Assembly (NCBI GenBank): GCA_037954665.1
Contig: JBBMOL010000244.1
Location: forward strand, 372,001 to 436,000
DNA length: 64,000 nucleotides
Origin: Laguncularia racemosa
Taxonomy: Eukaryota > Streptophyta > Magnoliopsida > Myrtales > Combretaceae
Direction: 5' to 3'
The notes under the pieces were generated by a model, which saw nothing but the letters and a program-made list of their open reading frames with translations, was not told the origin of the DNA and ran no database searches. This document shows positions 54,884-64,000 of the stretch, one piece after another (position 1 is the stretch's first letter; every line of letters begins with the position of its first letter). The translations under genes were made by a program, and so were the position numbers.

Positions 54884-57599
54884 TAATTTTTGGTATTATA
54901 GCACATCACTTTTTCCTTTTCTATAGAAACTTATAACATTCACCTAAGCAAAATCTCTCTCTCTCTCTCTCTCTCACTCTCTCACTCTTTCTCTTTTGTA
55001 GAGTTCTGTATTTTCTTTTTTTTTTTGAGGAATTCAAATGTGGTGCACATAAAGATTAGAATTGTAGAAAAAGGTAAATCAAATTCTAGATTTTCACATA
55101 ATTTTGTGGTCATAACAAAATGCTGCTAATTCTACGGTTTTGGTGCGTTTAAGGAGAATTCAATAGTTGGGTGTGAAATTCATGGTTGTGTTGTTGTTAT
55201 AGTCTCAACAAGTATTTCCTTGAATGAATTTTGATAACACTTTCCTTTCAGCTGTAGAAACTAGTGTGTGATCCTTAGCCATTCAATTAGTTTGATAAAT
55301 TGTGATGAATCACCAAATTATTTGAATTAGTAGTGATCATTGGCTTATTGAGCTTTAGCAATTTGTTTCTTAAGATTTTTGCTATTTTGAGTTTCTAGAG
55401 ATTCCATTTAGCACCAAATCACAAGTTGCTTAGAAATTGTATAGTTCAATTGACTAAAAAGAACATTAGACCCTTATAATTAGGGTAGAAATTCCAAGGG
55501 ACATGGGAACCCCTTCCCTAATTGTCTTTGATGATTTAAGCTTACTATAAAACAAGGGATTGAAGATTTTAAATGTAGACTTTGATCCTAGAGGATCACA
55601 ATAACATGGTTTAACACCATTTTCAAGATTTTGAGCGTAGACTCTAATCGTAAAGGGTCATCATAACATAGTTTAATACCATTTTTAAGAGATTGAATTG
55701 TAGCATATGCTTAAGGTAGAGAATGCTAATACCAATTGATTGGCACAACTATCCTAAGGTTTAACTTTGATTGCACACTAGAAATCAATGTACTTTGAAA
55801 GAAGCTTGTATAGTTTGGAAAGGGAATTTATTTGATTAAAAAGAAAAATTTATTAACCATTAAGACCATACATAACATATAAATCATACTTGAAAAGGGA
55901 GAACCTTAAAGAGGGCGCTTCCCTCGATGTTAAAAAAGGTAGTAAACATATGGTATGCTCCAAGTAAAGGAATATAGTTATTGGCAAAAGGCGTTAATTA
56001 CATACCTGAGGGACCCTTTTATCCGCTCATCACGTTGATCTAGATTAAGGGCATTAAACTAACTATTATTGGATGACAAATTATAGAAGAAGAGGGCAGA
56101 TCGTTTGTCACTAAAATGCATGGGTCCCATGGGAGCTAGACTTGCCATGCTAGAGAAGCCTATGAGGATATGTGTGGGGCATACCAGGCCAGATCAGAAT
56201 TAAATAGCTAAACATGGTGACATAGATGTTATTGGCAAAAAATGCAAGAAAATTGCAACATATATAATGAAGGATGCACTCAAACTCATATAGAGATATC
56301 CGACGTCTAATATGCATCCAATCATAAAAACCTTGGGCATTTTGGGCATGGGATCCCTTGTCGTCCCAACAACATTCCTTTATCTTAGTGAAATGAATTA
56401 CTTCACCAGTCAGGCTGAACATTCCTTTATCATCATTACTGCTTCAAATAAGATTTGGTTCAAACTATTTTTAAAAGTATCTTGTTTTAGTTGATAATGT
56501 TAATATATATTGCAGTTTTCAATCAAATATTAATAATCAAATTAATAAATATTATACAAGAATTTAAGTTATATAACATTATATCACATTAACTTTGCAT
56601 CTTAAAAGATAGTGAAGACATGCAAGTTTACTTGAGAGGTGAGAGTAGAAGGTGAAGAAAATGGAGTAAATTGTGAAGACTAAAAGTGATATGGGAAATG
56701 ACAAAAAAAAAGAATAAATAAAAAAGGTTAGATCCAAATATTAATAGGGTTTAAAATTAAAAAATATTATATATTTTTATTTTTTTATTAAAAAATAGTT
56801 CAGTCCAAGTTCAAATGACTTAATCAAACTATTTGGACCATTTTTAAACTAAACTGCCAAACTAAACTGAAGTATAAAAAAACTCATATTTTGCAACTCC
56901 TTACTATTCGATTCGGTTTGATAAGTGACTCACCTATCACCGCCACAGTCGTTGCCATCTACCTTCACTTACCATTTGCAATTGTTCTTGATTGCTACTA
57001 TGATATAAGACGATCATAAAGATTAGATTAGTAAAAAATATTACAGTGCGACACCCAAAAAAAATTGTTTAAAGCAATCGAACACCCAGGGGAGAAATAG
57101 AAAAAGAAGCGGGAACGTTATAAATTGTCGAGTGTCCTTTCGTTCATTTCGATATGAGAAAATTCAATAAAATTACAGGCTTCAAGGAACCAAACAGGAG
57201 CACTTCAGACGCATGCAAAGAAAGAAAAATAAACACTTGTGTTGGTCCTTTCTAGGAGACATGTGAACGTGAGATAATGTGCTCCAAAGTTTAAACTTTG
57301 GAAGATATTTATTTTCTCCATGGAGAGCTTGTCTTATTATACACGATGATAAATAAACATTAAAATACATTGTTATTACACCATATCAGGTGCAAGGAAT
57401 CGAGATTATTTCTAGTTAATTGGAGCATTTTGCACGCCCCTATTTAGCTTCTAGTTTTCTTTTTTTCTTTCTTTCTTTTTTTTTTTTTATAGAACAAAAG
57501 TATTATATTATATTTTATCCATTATCATGAGGTGGATCATCTAGTATATCAAGAGAAAGCAAAATATCATTAAGGATGCGCTTTTAAGGAGGGATGGGG
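54884..57599. other. Intergenic sequence
   Basis: No supported gene. CT microsatellite at 54953-54990, T-run at 55015-55027, poly-T/CTTT run at 57460-57490. Short ORFs at 56150-56494 on both strands resemble nothing I know. Confidence 0.45.
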
Positions 57600-58105
57600 A
57601 GTCATACTTGATGAATCTAGATTAACCATTTTGTGAAAATCATCACAAATAAAACCCTAGATCGTTCATGTTTGATCATTAAGAATTAATCAATAGATAT
57701 GCGGAAACGTACCTGAATCCATTATGATCAACGATTATTCAAATTGTGCGGTTGGCCTTCCAGATCAATACGTTTTCATTGAAAGATCTCTTTAGTTTTC
57801 CCTCTATAGTCTATCTAATGATGGGATTCAAAGAGATGAGAAAAGAACATATGACCTAAGGACCATAACCACTATTTATATAGATAACTTTATGTTATTT
57901 TTTGGTATTTCTATTTTAACCCATCATAAAAATAGAAATTACTCATAAGGTCTGTACACATAAAATAGCCATACTCTATTAGATACATTAAAACCCAAAT
58001 ATCTAAATCTTATCAATCACTTTTAATTGAGCTTAACTTAATATGATAGCCCGTAACACATAATCATTTCACATATAAGGCCAACGTTAGATTAAGGATC
58101 CAACA
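57600..58105 (-). repeat. Copia 3' LTR (left limit uncertain)
   Basis: On the minus strand it starts TGTTGGATCC at 58105, straight after the polypurine tract. A TATA box, CTATATAAATAG, lies near 57876-57888. The inner end is set roughly, since no CCAACA-type end was found and the 5' LTR is not available for comparison. Confidence 0.6.
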
Positions 58106-58117
58106 ATCTCCCACTTA
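58106..58117 (-). promoter_or_regulatory. Copia polypurine tract
   Basis: TAAGTGGGAGAT on the minus strand, directly before the LTR start TGTTGG. It is the expected plus-strand primer. Confidence 0.75.
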
Positions 58118-58653
58118 GACTATATGTGTAACTTTACAATTATGTTTTGCAACCATATGAGCTCAAATTTGCTGTCACAAACAAAATGTATCTATAACCA
58201 ATCCGGTCCATCAGTCATATCAACATAGGATCAAAGTGGTATTCATTACATTTATTGTAACTCTACCCATCAAAGGTCACAATGTCGATATAATTGAATG
58301 ACATGGATCATGATATGGATGTGTAGCAAGAAAATTCCATGCAATGTGATCTTAACATGTCCATTTTCTACTGGTCCACCATAAACCTTAATGAGATCAA
58401 ACCATAAACTAAAAAACAGAGTGTAGGCAAACAAGATACTTTATTTCTGCAGAAGATATTCTAAAAATATAATAAACCAAAACAACTAATTAAAGTTTGT
58501 CTATGACATAAATGCATTCAAAGTAACAAACTCCCACTAAAACTTAATGTCACTTAAGGTCATGACACCCATATAAACAGTGTGCTCATGAAACACCTTA
58601 GGTTGCACTCCTTTAGTAAGCGGATCTGCGATCATAGAGTTTGTTCCTATATG

Positions 58654-59082
58654 CTATATAGACAAATGTCCACTTTGAACTCTTTCTTTTACAACTAGGA
58701 ACTTGATGTCTATATGCTTTGACTTCGTCGAGCTTCTATTGTTGTTAGAATATAGAACTGCTGACTTATTGTTACAAAATAATTTAAGTGGCTTATTAAT
58801 AGTATCCACAATGCGCAGCCCTGTGACAAAATTCCGTAACCATATTTCATGATTGGATGCCTTATAACATGCTACAAACTCTGCTTCCATAGTAGAAGAA
58901 GCAACAAGGGATTGTTTTATGCTCTTCCAAGAGATGGCTCCCCCAGCCAACAGATAGATGTAGCCTGATGTAGACTTCATACTATCTTGGCATCCAGCAA
59001 AATTGGAATCGGTATACCCAACGATCTCGATTTGATCTGACTTCCGATAGGTGAGCATGTAATCTTTTGTTCTCTATAAGTA
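58654..59082 (-). pseudogene. Copia RNase H
   Basis: 134 open residues on the minus strand: GYTDSNFAGCQDSMKSTSGY, ISWKSIKQSLVASSTMEAEF, LRIVDTINKPLKLFC-NN-KSAV, NRSSTKSKHIDIK. The motif usually read as CDN(K/Q) is CNN here; AAC at 58771-58773 is one G-to-A change from GAC, so a catalytic Asp is lost. Upstream, TGA and TAG in the VL-YL-RTKDYM link (about 59058-59085) fit CGA and CAG. The domain would remove element RNA during cDNA synthesis; it should be inactive. Confidence 0.88.
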
Positions 59083-60059
59083 TCACAAGACTCGTTTGGC
59101 TGCTTTCCAATGGTCTAATCCTGGATTACTCAAGTATCTGCCTAACATTCCTGTAATGTACGCAATATCTGGATGCGTACAAACTTGACTATACATTAGA
59201 CTCCTTACTACCGAAGCATAAGGAATCTTTTGCATTTCCTTTTCCTCAAAATCATTCTTAGGGCACTGACTAAGACTAAATTTGTCTCCCTTAGCTACAG
59301 GTGTATCACTGGGTTTGCAATTTTGCATGCTATACCTTTTGAGTACCTTTTCGATATAGCTCTTTTGTGATAATCCAAGAGTACCTTGAGAGAAATCTCG
59401 ATGTATTTGTATTCTTAACACAAAAGAGGCCTCACCAAGATCTTTCATTTCAAAATTCTTAGCTAGAAATCTTTTGGTTTTGTGCAATAAGCCTATATCG
59501 TTGCTGGCAAGCAATATATCATTAACATATAAAACCAAGAAAATATGCTTGCTCCCACAAAACTTATGGTATATACAATCATCGACCAAATTCATCTCAA
59601 AACCAAGCGAAGTGATTACTTGATGAAATTTGAAATACCATTGTCGAGATGCTTGCTTAAGTCCATATATGGATTTATTAAGTTTACAAACCATATTCTT
59701 TGGATCTCCCAATACAAAATTTTCTAGTTGTGCCATATAGATCGTCTCATCAATGTCACCATTGAGGAAGGCGGTCTTTACATCCATCTGATGTAACTTA
59801 AGATTGAATTGTGCCACAATGCTATTATAATCCTAAAAGAGTCTTTCGAAGAAACCGTTAAGAAAGTCTCTTTATTGTCGATGCCTTCTTTCTGTGTAAT
59901 GCCCTTTGCAACAAGACAAGCCTTATACCTCTCCACATTGCCTTTTGAATCCCTCTTGGTCTTAAACATCCGTTTGCAACCAATGGTCTTCGTACCTTTT
60001 GGCAATGGGATAAGATCCCAAACATCATTGTCTTTCATAGACTTTATCTCTTCATTCAT
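59083..60059 (-). pseudogene. Copia reverse transcriptase, catalytic Asp lost
   Basis: The N-terminal part (60059-59822) reads MNEEIKSMKDNDVWDLIPLP and KTIGCKRMFKTKRDSKG. One base is missing at about 59820, then the frame continues with LHQMDVKTAFLNGDIDETIY, NKSIYGLKQASRQWYFKF, LYVNDILLASND, YASVVRSLMY and HPDIAYITGMLGRYLSNPG. The polymerase site of copia RTs is YVDD; here YVND, with AAT at 59521-59523 one G-to-A change from GAT. With that change and the frameshift the enzyme cannot work. A TAG near 60077 (fits CAG) separates it from the region before. Confidence 0.92.
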
Positions 60060-61235
60060 GGCATCAATCCACTTCTAAGATTTAGAACTTTCAATGGCTT
60101 GACGGAAGTTGATTGGATCATCTTCCATCATTCCAATGTCAACCTTATGTTCTTGAAGAAATACGATGTAGTCATCTGGCAACGCACTTCTTCTTTGTCT
60201 AGTGGATCTCCTCAATGGCATAGGTTCTTGAGGTGGTAAAGTTTGTTCTTCTGGAACAGTATCTTGAATGGGATCTCCAATATTGTCTTGTTCTATTGTG
60301 TCTTGAAGAAGATCAGGAATAGAATCTTGACCAAATTCAATAACACTTGTGGGAATATCAACGTATTCCTCTTTAAAGACAATGTCTCTAACCGTATCTC
60401 CCTCGGCAAACTCGACATCTTCAAAGAACCGAGCATTTCCCGACTCAAATATCGATTTAGTTGTGGGATCATAGAACTTGTAACCCCTTAATCTTTTAGA
60501 GTACCCAACAAAATAGCAACTTACTGTTCTTGAGTCTAGTTTCTTTTCATTGGGCTTATAAGGTTATACCTCAGCTGGACATCCCTACACATGTAAATGT
60601 TTTAAACTAGGCTTTTTTCTAGTACAAAGTTCATAAGGGGTTTTGTTAGTTATTTTAGTTAGAACCCTGTTAAGGATATATGCTGCAGTCTTAAGTGCTT
60701 CTCCCCAGAGTGATTCTGGTAAGGTGGAGTGACAAATCATACTCCTTACCATGTCCTTAAGCGTCCTATTTCGTCTTTTAGCAACACCATTCATGATGGG
60801 TGAACCAGGCATAGTGTATTGTGGGATAATACCGCATTCCTCCAGGAATTTAGCAAAAGGTTCTGGACGTTGTTCACCTGAACCATCATATCTACCGTAG
60901 TATTCGCCACCACGATCAGATCTAATGCTTTTAATCCTTTTGTTGAGTTGGTTCTCAACTTCAGCCTTATAATTTTTAAACATATCCAAGGATTGTGACT
61001 TTTCATGAATGAGATAAAGATAGCTATATCGTGAGAAATCGTCTATGAACGTTATAAAATATTGTTGACCATTCTAAGCAACTGTAGGAAATGGCCCACA
61101 AATATCTGTATGTATAAGTTCTAAGACGTCTAAGGTCCTATTGGCTTCAAATCTCATTTTATTGGTTTGTTTCCCCTTTATACAGTTAATACAATAATCA
61201 AAATCTGTAAAATCCAAGAGGTTTAGAATTTCCTC
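60060..61235 (-). pseudogene. Copia integrase, catalytic Glu lost
   Basis: From the minus strand: YFITFIDDFSRYSYLYLIHE, then IKSIRSDRGGEYYGRYDG, AKFLEECGIIPQYTMPGSP, NGVAKRRNRTLKDMVRSMI, LWGEALKTAAYILNRV, and the downstream YFVGYSKRLRGYKFYDP. The D and D of the DDE set are present. The Glu is Lys: NGVAERRN in copia integrases reads NGVAKRRN, AAA at 60777-60779 being one G-to-A change from GAA. Stops: TAG in a PTVA-W-NGQQ context at about 61075 and TAG after HLHV at about 60583, both fitting TGG. The linker toward RT (60060-60580) is open but carries one TAA near 60563. Confidence 0.9.
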
Positions 61236-62600
61236 TTACACAAGTCTCTCCATTCTCTGTTTGGAGATATGACCTAATCTTTTATGCCATAATGTAGCTG
61301 AATTTTCATTAGTTAATTTTCTCTTTATACCTCGTGTACTTACTTGCAGGGATTCATTAAATGAAGCAATAATATCAATCAAGTAAAGATTATCATAAAC
61401 AGATAGAGAACCAGATCTAACTAATTTTGAATCATGAAACAAACTAAATTTCTTATTCCTAAATAAACAAGAATAACCAAATTTTTCCAAAGCAGAAACA
61501 AAAATCAAATTCCGTCTAAATGACGGTACAATGAATGTTTCATTAAGATCCAAATAAAATCCAGTCTTTAATAATAATCTAAACTTTCCAATTGCTTCAA
61601 CTTGAACTGTCTTGTCGTTACCTACATAGATGTATCTTTCATCATCACTTGGTTTTCGACAATGGAGGCAACCCTGCATAAACACACTGATGTGAGTTGT
61701 TGTACCAGAATCTATCCACCAAGTGTCTATGGGTACCGAAGTTAAATTAACCTCATAACAAACCAAATTGAGAAGTATACCTTTCTTTGCACGCCAAGCA
61801 TGATAATTGGTGCATTGCTTCTTATAATGCCCTACAGCTCCATAGAAGTGACAACCATTACCATTCGATGCATCCGACTTCTTTGGTTGTGTCTTTTGAG
61901 GTACCATTTTTGTAGCTTCTTTATCCCTTTTCCTTTTATTATCCTTATTCCTATTCTTAGGGGTTAAGGTTAGGTGAGCACTCTCAATCTTATCTTGCTT
62001 TAGCCTTTCTTCTTCTGAAACACAGTGTGAGATGAGCTCATTCAGAGACCAAGTCTTTTTCTGACAATTATAGCTCACTTTAAACTGGCTAAACTGTGTT
62101 GGAAGAGAAATCAAAACCAAATGCACTAATAAGTCCTCTGTGAGGTCTAGCTTGAGTACTCTTAGCTTGGAAGCAAGATGAGACATCTCCATGATGTACT
62201 CCATAATATTGCCCTTGCCCTTGTACTTCATTGAGATTAGGTTTGCCAGGAGTTTACTTATTTCTACGTTTTCATTCTTAGCAAACCTTTTCTCAATTTC
62301 ATCAAGGAACTCCTTAGCCTTAGTTATCTTATTAGATATTGTACCTCTAAATGCTTTTGGAATGGCCTTCTTCATGATCATCATACACATGCCATTTGAT
62401 TTCTCCCACTTTTCCATCTCCCTCTTGTCATCAAAGGTACTCTTATCAGTAAGAGGTGAAGGAGAATCAGTCCTTAACGCAAGGTTGAGATCCATGACCT
62501 TAAGTACTATTAATAGATTATCTTTCCACGACTTGAAGTTAGTGCCATTTAGCATAGAAATGGAATTGATGTTGGCAGTAATATTAGCAGGATTATTCAT
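61236..62600 (-). pseudogene. Copia gag, protease and pre-integrase part (454 residues open)
   Basis: ATG at 62600 (MNNPANITANINSISMLNG). Gag with NFKSWKDNLLIVLKVMDL (residues 22-39) and MEYIMEMSHLASKLRVLKL; basic linker; zinc knuckle near residues 249-262 reads CHFYGAVGHYKKQC where CX2C-type CHFC is expected. TAT at 61842-61844 is one G-to-A change from TGT. Protease: WWIDSGTTTHIS near 292-303, with an intact DSG. Pre-integrase: LWHKRLGHISKQRMERLV at the end, followed by TAA. This is the longest open part of the element. Loss of the knuckle Cys should weaken RNA binding. Confidence 0.9.
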
Positions 62601-62609
62601 AGCTGAATA

Positions 62610-64000
62610 AGAACAAAAAACAAATAAACAAGCTTACATAAGCCTTACAACAAAATAATAATAATAAATTCAAATAAAGGTAAACCCCATCTCAACATAC
62701 CGGGTAGCCCATTAATATTTCATCTTTGGACAAAACATTAACTACTAAGTGGTATCTTGGTGTAGTAATCAAACACTGACAATAAGAACACATCAAACAA
62801 TAAAGCTTCCTTTTGGGCCGATTTATTGTTCACATGTAAAAACTAAATAATCATCACTAGTTTATTACCACAGGTGCACTTGCAATTTTGTTAAACATTA
62901 ACCTTCCTTTAGGCTAATAAAAAATTCACAGAAGTTGTAAACACACAACCTTTTATATTTTGAAATAAATTAATTTCTGCAAGAGGGACCACTTTGGTAG
63001 TATATTGCTTCAATTAATTCATCTCAAAATACATATAAACATACTAATATTCAAATTTAAAATTATATCAAACTTTGGGTCAAAGGCAACTCTAATTTTA
63101 GCTAAAACTTATTGGGTCTAAGCACCCATATCTAAATATGACTCAATAACTCAAACATTAAAATTAGTGCTCAAAAGAAAAATTGGCGTACATAAATACC
63201 AATCTATAAGTGATTATAAATATATATTTGATTATTACTAATCGTTCTATAATTTATAGGTTCTAGTCATAAAACATGAATAATAAAATATGTTTTATGC
63301 TAAGAATTCACAACCATCATACCGAATTTGGGAAGATGTTATAAAAGAGAATACTTCGTAAAACATGAATATACATAAAGATGTTATAAAAGAGAATACT
63401 TCCTAAACCATGAATGTACACAATCCTTAAAATTGGGGTTAAATTCATCTGCATCTCATCGTATGTGAGTTTAATAGCACGAATTTAATAGACACTCATA
63501 GATACATACATATATATATATATATATTATCATAATTCTCAAAAATCTCCCTTTTTTTATTATTTAATGGACTTTGATAATAAGAATACATTGATTTCAC
63601 CGCAATCGGAGACAAATGGATATAGAATTAAAATATCTAATCAAGAAGATACAACATATATGTTTTGCAGGCAATAAACAAAAATCAGATTCTCGAACAC
63701 CGCCTTTCGCACCTAAGACCGTATTCTCCTTAAGTCCTCGCACTTAAGACCGTATTCTCCTTAAGTCCTAGGCAGCCTTTATTCTGCACCAATTTCTTGT
63801 TTTAATTTGTCCATAAAGAGTGTAAGTGCCGACATCTATCCCATGTGTAACTAAGTTCAGATGAAATAGTGGGTCGTAAAATTGAAGTAGAAAAATAGAA
63901 AATTGGGGAGACTACCGTCCAATCGACTATCCGACCATTGATATTGAAAAACCAGAAGTTTAATGATTGAGTTTACCAGAATTCGGGGAAGCCGTGGAGG
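62610..64000 (-). other. Upstream leader of the Copia element or flanking DNA
   Basis: No ORF of note. Two tandem duplications: 45 bp units at 63333-63377 and 63378-63422 (AAGATGTTATAAAAGAGAAT), and 31 bp units at 63708-63738 and 63739-63769 (TAAGACCGTATTCTCC). A TA run lies at 63509-63526. No stretch matches the 3' LTR at 57600-58105, so the 5' LTR is outside or lost. Confidence 0.4.

Larger units (their letters stand above)
57600..64000 (-). mobile_element. Ty1/copia LTR retrotransposon, minus strand
   Basis: Order on the minus strand is gag, protease, integrase, RT, RNase H, polypurine tract, LTR, which is the Ty1/copia order. Coding remnants run from 62600 down to 58654. Frame breaks: one base missing at about 59820 and stops that mostly fit Gln, Trp or Arg codons changed by one transition. 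The 3' LTR starts at 58105. I could not recognise a 5' LTR or primer site between 62610 and the window end, so the element probably continues beyond 64000. Confidence 0.88.

Overview
The window is plant nuclear DNA, almost certainly from a eudicot. It is AT-rich and dominated by LTR retrotransposons of plant lineages (Athila-type Ty3/gypsy, chromovirus Ty3/gypsy, Ty1/copia), with MITEs, solo LTRs and a LINE trace. One convincing host gene was found: a two-exon MATE (DTX/DETOXIFICATION) transporter on the minus strand at 35483-39826. No rRNA, tRNA or CRISPR was seen.

Layout. 1-11055: an Athila element on the plus strand, its 5' LTR cut by the window edge. It has a tRNA-Asp primer site, broken gag, protease, RT-RNase H and integrase, and a long 3' non-coding part holding a 65-66 bp palindromic tandem array, a TATA box, a strong predicted intron and a small very basic ORF. 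11056-16880: a cluster of three copies of a non-autonomous Ty3/gypsy family (here called N1, N2, N3; LTRs about 0.7-1.1 kb, initiator-Met primer sites). N3 is inverted and split by a 1.9 kb Harbinger/Tourist-like element with TTA target duplications. 17737-19894: a possible solo LTR. 22163-29802: a chromovirus (CRM/Reina-like pol) with a perfect GTTTG target duplication, 637 bp LTRs about 3% diverged, and a 1747 bp solo LTR nested inside its 5' LTR. 31430-33540: CACTA-like repeats and a LINE ORF1 fragment. 35483-40258: the MATE gene. 40980-46770: an old, heavily decayed relative of the 22163 chromovirus, with an ACAAA target duplication. 48831-50760: a decayed Del/Tekay-like LTR. 50820-54883: two more N copies (N4, N5) in inverted orientation. 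About 57600-64000: a Ty1/copia element on the minus strand.

How the pieces relate. Two patterns cut across families. First, arrays of short CACG...CGTG palindromes, with a period of about 65 bp where regular, sit beside promoters in unrelated elements: the Athila LTR, the Athila internal region, the chromovirus LTR and the nested solo LTR. Second, the lesions that break these elements are mostly C-to-T or G-to-A. Gln and Trp codons have become stops, and the Copia element has lost a zinc-knuckle Cys and three catalytic residues, each explained by one G-to-A change. This fits deamination of methylated cytosine in silenced DNA. The N family adds a third theme: its TATA box lies in the loop of an 8-bp inverted repeat kept in several copies, and N1 and N5 share the same loss of RT-to-integrase, so the family probably spread in already deleted form.
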